A DNA stretch of 64,000 nucleotides from Myrmaecium sp. VS I D KN 1 (lineage: Eukaryota > Ascomycota > Dothideomycetes > Valsariales > Valsariaceae): assembly GCA_019775845.1 (NCBI GenBank), contig JADQAV010000041.1, forward strand, positions 245,512 through 309,511, in the 5' to 3' direction. Numbering within the stretch: position 1 is the first letter of the stretch; the number at the start of each line of letters is the position of its first letter. Position numbers and translations under genes: made by a program. Below are positions 60,929 through 64,000 of this stretch, piece after piece. Below the pieces are notes generated by a model. The model did not search any database. It saw only the letters and a program-made list of their open reading frames with translations, and was not told the DNA's origin.

Positions 60929-61932
60929 AGTATCTCCTCCGGCCAAAGGCTCCTTGACCTGTGGGGGAAAGGCTACGGAAAGGAGGTTGAGGAGCTGCTC
61001 ACTAGGAATATGTCTGCTCAGACATTTGTGAAGCTATGCGTTCAGCTTGATGGACTCTGCGCGTCGAACGTGCGCGAAGCTCTGCTGCTGCTGGGTCGGT
61101 GTCGTCTCGCGGCAGATGTCATAGATCGCAGATGGCAATCAAACGACTACACTCTACCGCGATATACTGCCCAAGAGGACGTGCGGTAAGATGGGTTGAC
61201 GATGCCTGATGGTTTCAAGCGGGTTTATGAACGAGGAAGCATAGGGACACATATTCATAGTCGGAAACTCGGTGTACGGTATACCACCGCGCACACAGCC
61301 TACCCGTAGGCAGGGAAGCCTTTTCTGAGGCCGAGAACGGGATGCTTTATAGGAGGAAGAGAAGGTTTCTCTGGAAGTCCGGTGCAGTCCCATTGACTTC
61401 CACTGCAGATGCCCAGGCGTCGAACGGCAGCCAAAGTCCTCCGTTGCAGGCCTCGGATTGCTTGGATTGCATGAGGTTCTGTCTACCTGGAGGCCTTTCT
61501 CTCAAATATACTTTCAAAGGCAACGAAAACTTGTAGTCACTGGATGAATGAACAGAGAGCTAGTCAGCACTTTGCTGTACCTAAGGTAGTTGATGCTCCG
61601 GCGGCGATCCTGAGCCTTGTGCGCGCACATCAGATCCGTCACAGATAACCATACATGGCCCCATTCTTGACTGGCGGAGACTTGCGATCAGTACCGGATC
61701 ACGTTCGAGAATTGACATTATGTTTAGAGATGATTCCCTTGAGATGGAGTCTCTTCGTCATGTAGTGATCGTCCCGCCGAAGTGCTGGACATCTAGGATC
61801 TCCGGTCCCTGCCAAGACAGCAGTGGTTCAATCTAGCTGCCAAGTTGCAACCCTACGGCAACATCTAGAGCCTGGCATTCATCAACTTCCACCCGTTGTT
61901 TGTTGCCCATATCAACCTCGCAAACTTGCAAC
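60929..61932. promoter_or_regulatory. Divergent promoter region of the RING gene and CFIm25
   Basis: A 1.0-kb spacer between opposed starts. A + strand frame (60875-61189) overlaps the RING gene's first exon and is rejected as a gene. Nothing else is recognised. Confidence 0.45.
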
Positions 61933-62978
<1,046 letters not shown>

Positions 62979-63707
62979 GGATGTGGGCTGTGTGCCGAAA
63001 GCATCGAAAAAGCAACATGGAGGGTTCAGGCGTTCACATAGGATTCACTGCGTTTCAGCGGGCGTTGCGGCGTCGATCGGGCGGGACGGAGGCGGGCACA
63101 TCATGTAGTCATGCGATATAGGCTGGGCTTCGTGAACGCCGTCGGATGGGGCATCAAAATGCAAGTTTTATCGCGTGAAAAGGGCTCTATTGACTTTCGT
63201 GAATGGTGCGGTGCATACGGAGCGGCTTCGGGGCCTTGCGTGACGCGAGCAAAAGGGCGAGGGGTTCCGCACGGTGTCCATTTGACCGAGGTTCCCCGGA
63301 TTTCTTTGACCACCACCCCACCCCACCACTACCATCACCACTACCACCACCACCTTTCACCATCCCCTCTCCTTGACTTGACTGGCGACAACTCGAATCG
63401 CATCTGGGCACAACCCTTGACCTACGAATAGCCGGCTCCGCTCTCAATATTCTTACCGCCCGTTCTCTCCGAGTCCCGTTAGATCTTCACCGGAGATAGA
63501 GAAGGTCGCATCCGCACCCGCAAACGCATCCGCGAACAAGCACATCCATCCAACCATCCACCCACCCAGCAGCGACCACCGAAACATCCTTCCCGTCTCA
63601 TCGAAGCCGCCGCCGAGGACGTCGACCCTACTTCCCACCAACGTAACCCCCGACAATCCAACCGAGAAGCCAAACGACTCGAAACAAGCACACACCCACC
63701 ACAAGCA
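62979..63707. promoter_or_regulatory. CFIm25 downstream and dephospho-CoA kinase upstream region
   Basis: A 729-base spacer. CCA/CCACT-rich simple sequence lies at 63309-63357 and C-rich leader-like sequence runs up to the next ATG. No gene is supported. Confidence 0.45.
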
Positions 63708-64000
63708 ATGCTCCTCCTCGGCCTCACCGGCTCGATTGCCACCGGCAAGTCCACAGTCTCATCGCTACTCCGAGCACCACCCTACAACCTCCCCATCGTC
63801 GACGCCGATGTGATCGCACGGCAGGTCGTCGAGCCCGGCACCGCCGGGTACGCCGCGATCGTCGCGCACTTCGGGCCCACGACGCCCGACCTGCTGCAGC
63901 CGGCCTCCACGCCGCACCCCACCCTTCCCGGCGCGGTGATCGGCGAGCGCGGCGCGGACGGGAAGGGGCGGCCGCTGGACCGGGCGGCGCTGGGCCGGCG
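63708..64000 (+). CDS. CAB5: Dephospho-CoA kinase (CoaE/Cab5 family), 5' part only
   Basis: Catalyses the last step of coenzyme A synthesis, phosphorylating dephospho-CoA at the 3'-OH of ribose. Only the first 97 codons are in the window; the frame runs off the right edge. The N-terminus is [16 protein letters not shown], with the Walker A loop at residues 8-15 (GSIATGKS), followed by [29 protein letters not shown]. The DADxIAR motif is typical of CoaE. The segment after [12 protein letters not shown] contains a Pro/Gly-rich insert. It is intact as far as seen. Confidence 0.9.
   Translation, partial: MLLLGLTGSIATGKSTVSSLLRAPPYNLPIVDADVIARQVVEPGTAGYAAIVAHFGPTTPDLLQPASTPHPTLPGAVIGERGADGKGRPLDRAALGR

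Noticed and set aside
60875-61189. + strand frame of 104 codons with a plausible Leu-rich helix
   Set aside because: It overlaps the inferred first exon of the RING gene on the other strand, and I see no matching splice sites, neighbours or known family.

Overview
This window is nuclear DNA from a filamentous ascomycete (Pezizomycotina). The evidence is dense genes on both strands, GT-AG introns mostly 48-100 nt long that often carry a CTAAC-type branch site, and proteins that read as filamentous-fungal orthologues, such as TRA1, GCP5, RTS1, COX6 and a KRE2/KTR mannosyltransferase. I could not fix the class or species. I see no transposon, tRNA, rRNA, secondary-metabolite cluster or mobile-element boundary.

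I support 23 protein genes, all but one complete.

Left third (1-22 kb): NADH pyrophosphatase NPY1 (-), Golgi tether subunit COG2 (+), mitochondrial ribosomal protein L1 (-), a GNAT acetyltransferase (+), gamma-tubulin complex component GCP5 (-), a GT15 Golgi mannosyltransferase (+), cytochrome oxidase subunit COX6/Va (-), an ELO fatty-acid elongase (-), PP2A B56 regulatory subunit RTS1 (-) and the TFIIIC tau-95 subunit (+).

Middle (22-43.5 kb): three long + strand genes, ADE6 (FGAM synthase), the 3838-residue SAGA/NuA4 pseudokinase TRA1 and glutamyl-tRNA synthetase GUS1. An acid-ceramidase-like hydrolase follows on the - strand.

Right third (43.5-64 kb): a Pro/Tyr-rich protein of unknown function, a UPF0047 protein with a possible membrane anchor, complex I subunit NDUFS6, an Mpp6-like exosome cofactor with an added zinc knuckle, insulin-degrading enzyme, a nuclear protein with KEN, D-box and CDK-site motifs, a RING protein, CFIm25 (NUDT21) and the start of dephospho-CoA kinase at the right edge.

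The genes do not form one pathway; they are unrelated housekeeping genes, and several neighbours share divergent promoters. I found no evidence for a new multi-gene system. The points most worth following are single-gene features: the KEN/D-box/CDK-site protein, the Mpp6-zinc-knuckle architecture, in-frame N-terminal extensions that may give alternative localisation (IDE, UPF0047), and a peroxisomal-type C-terminus on NPY1.
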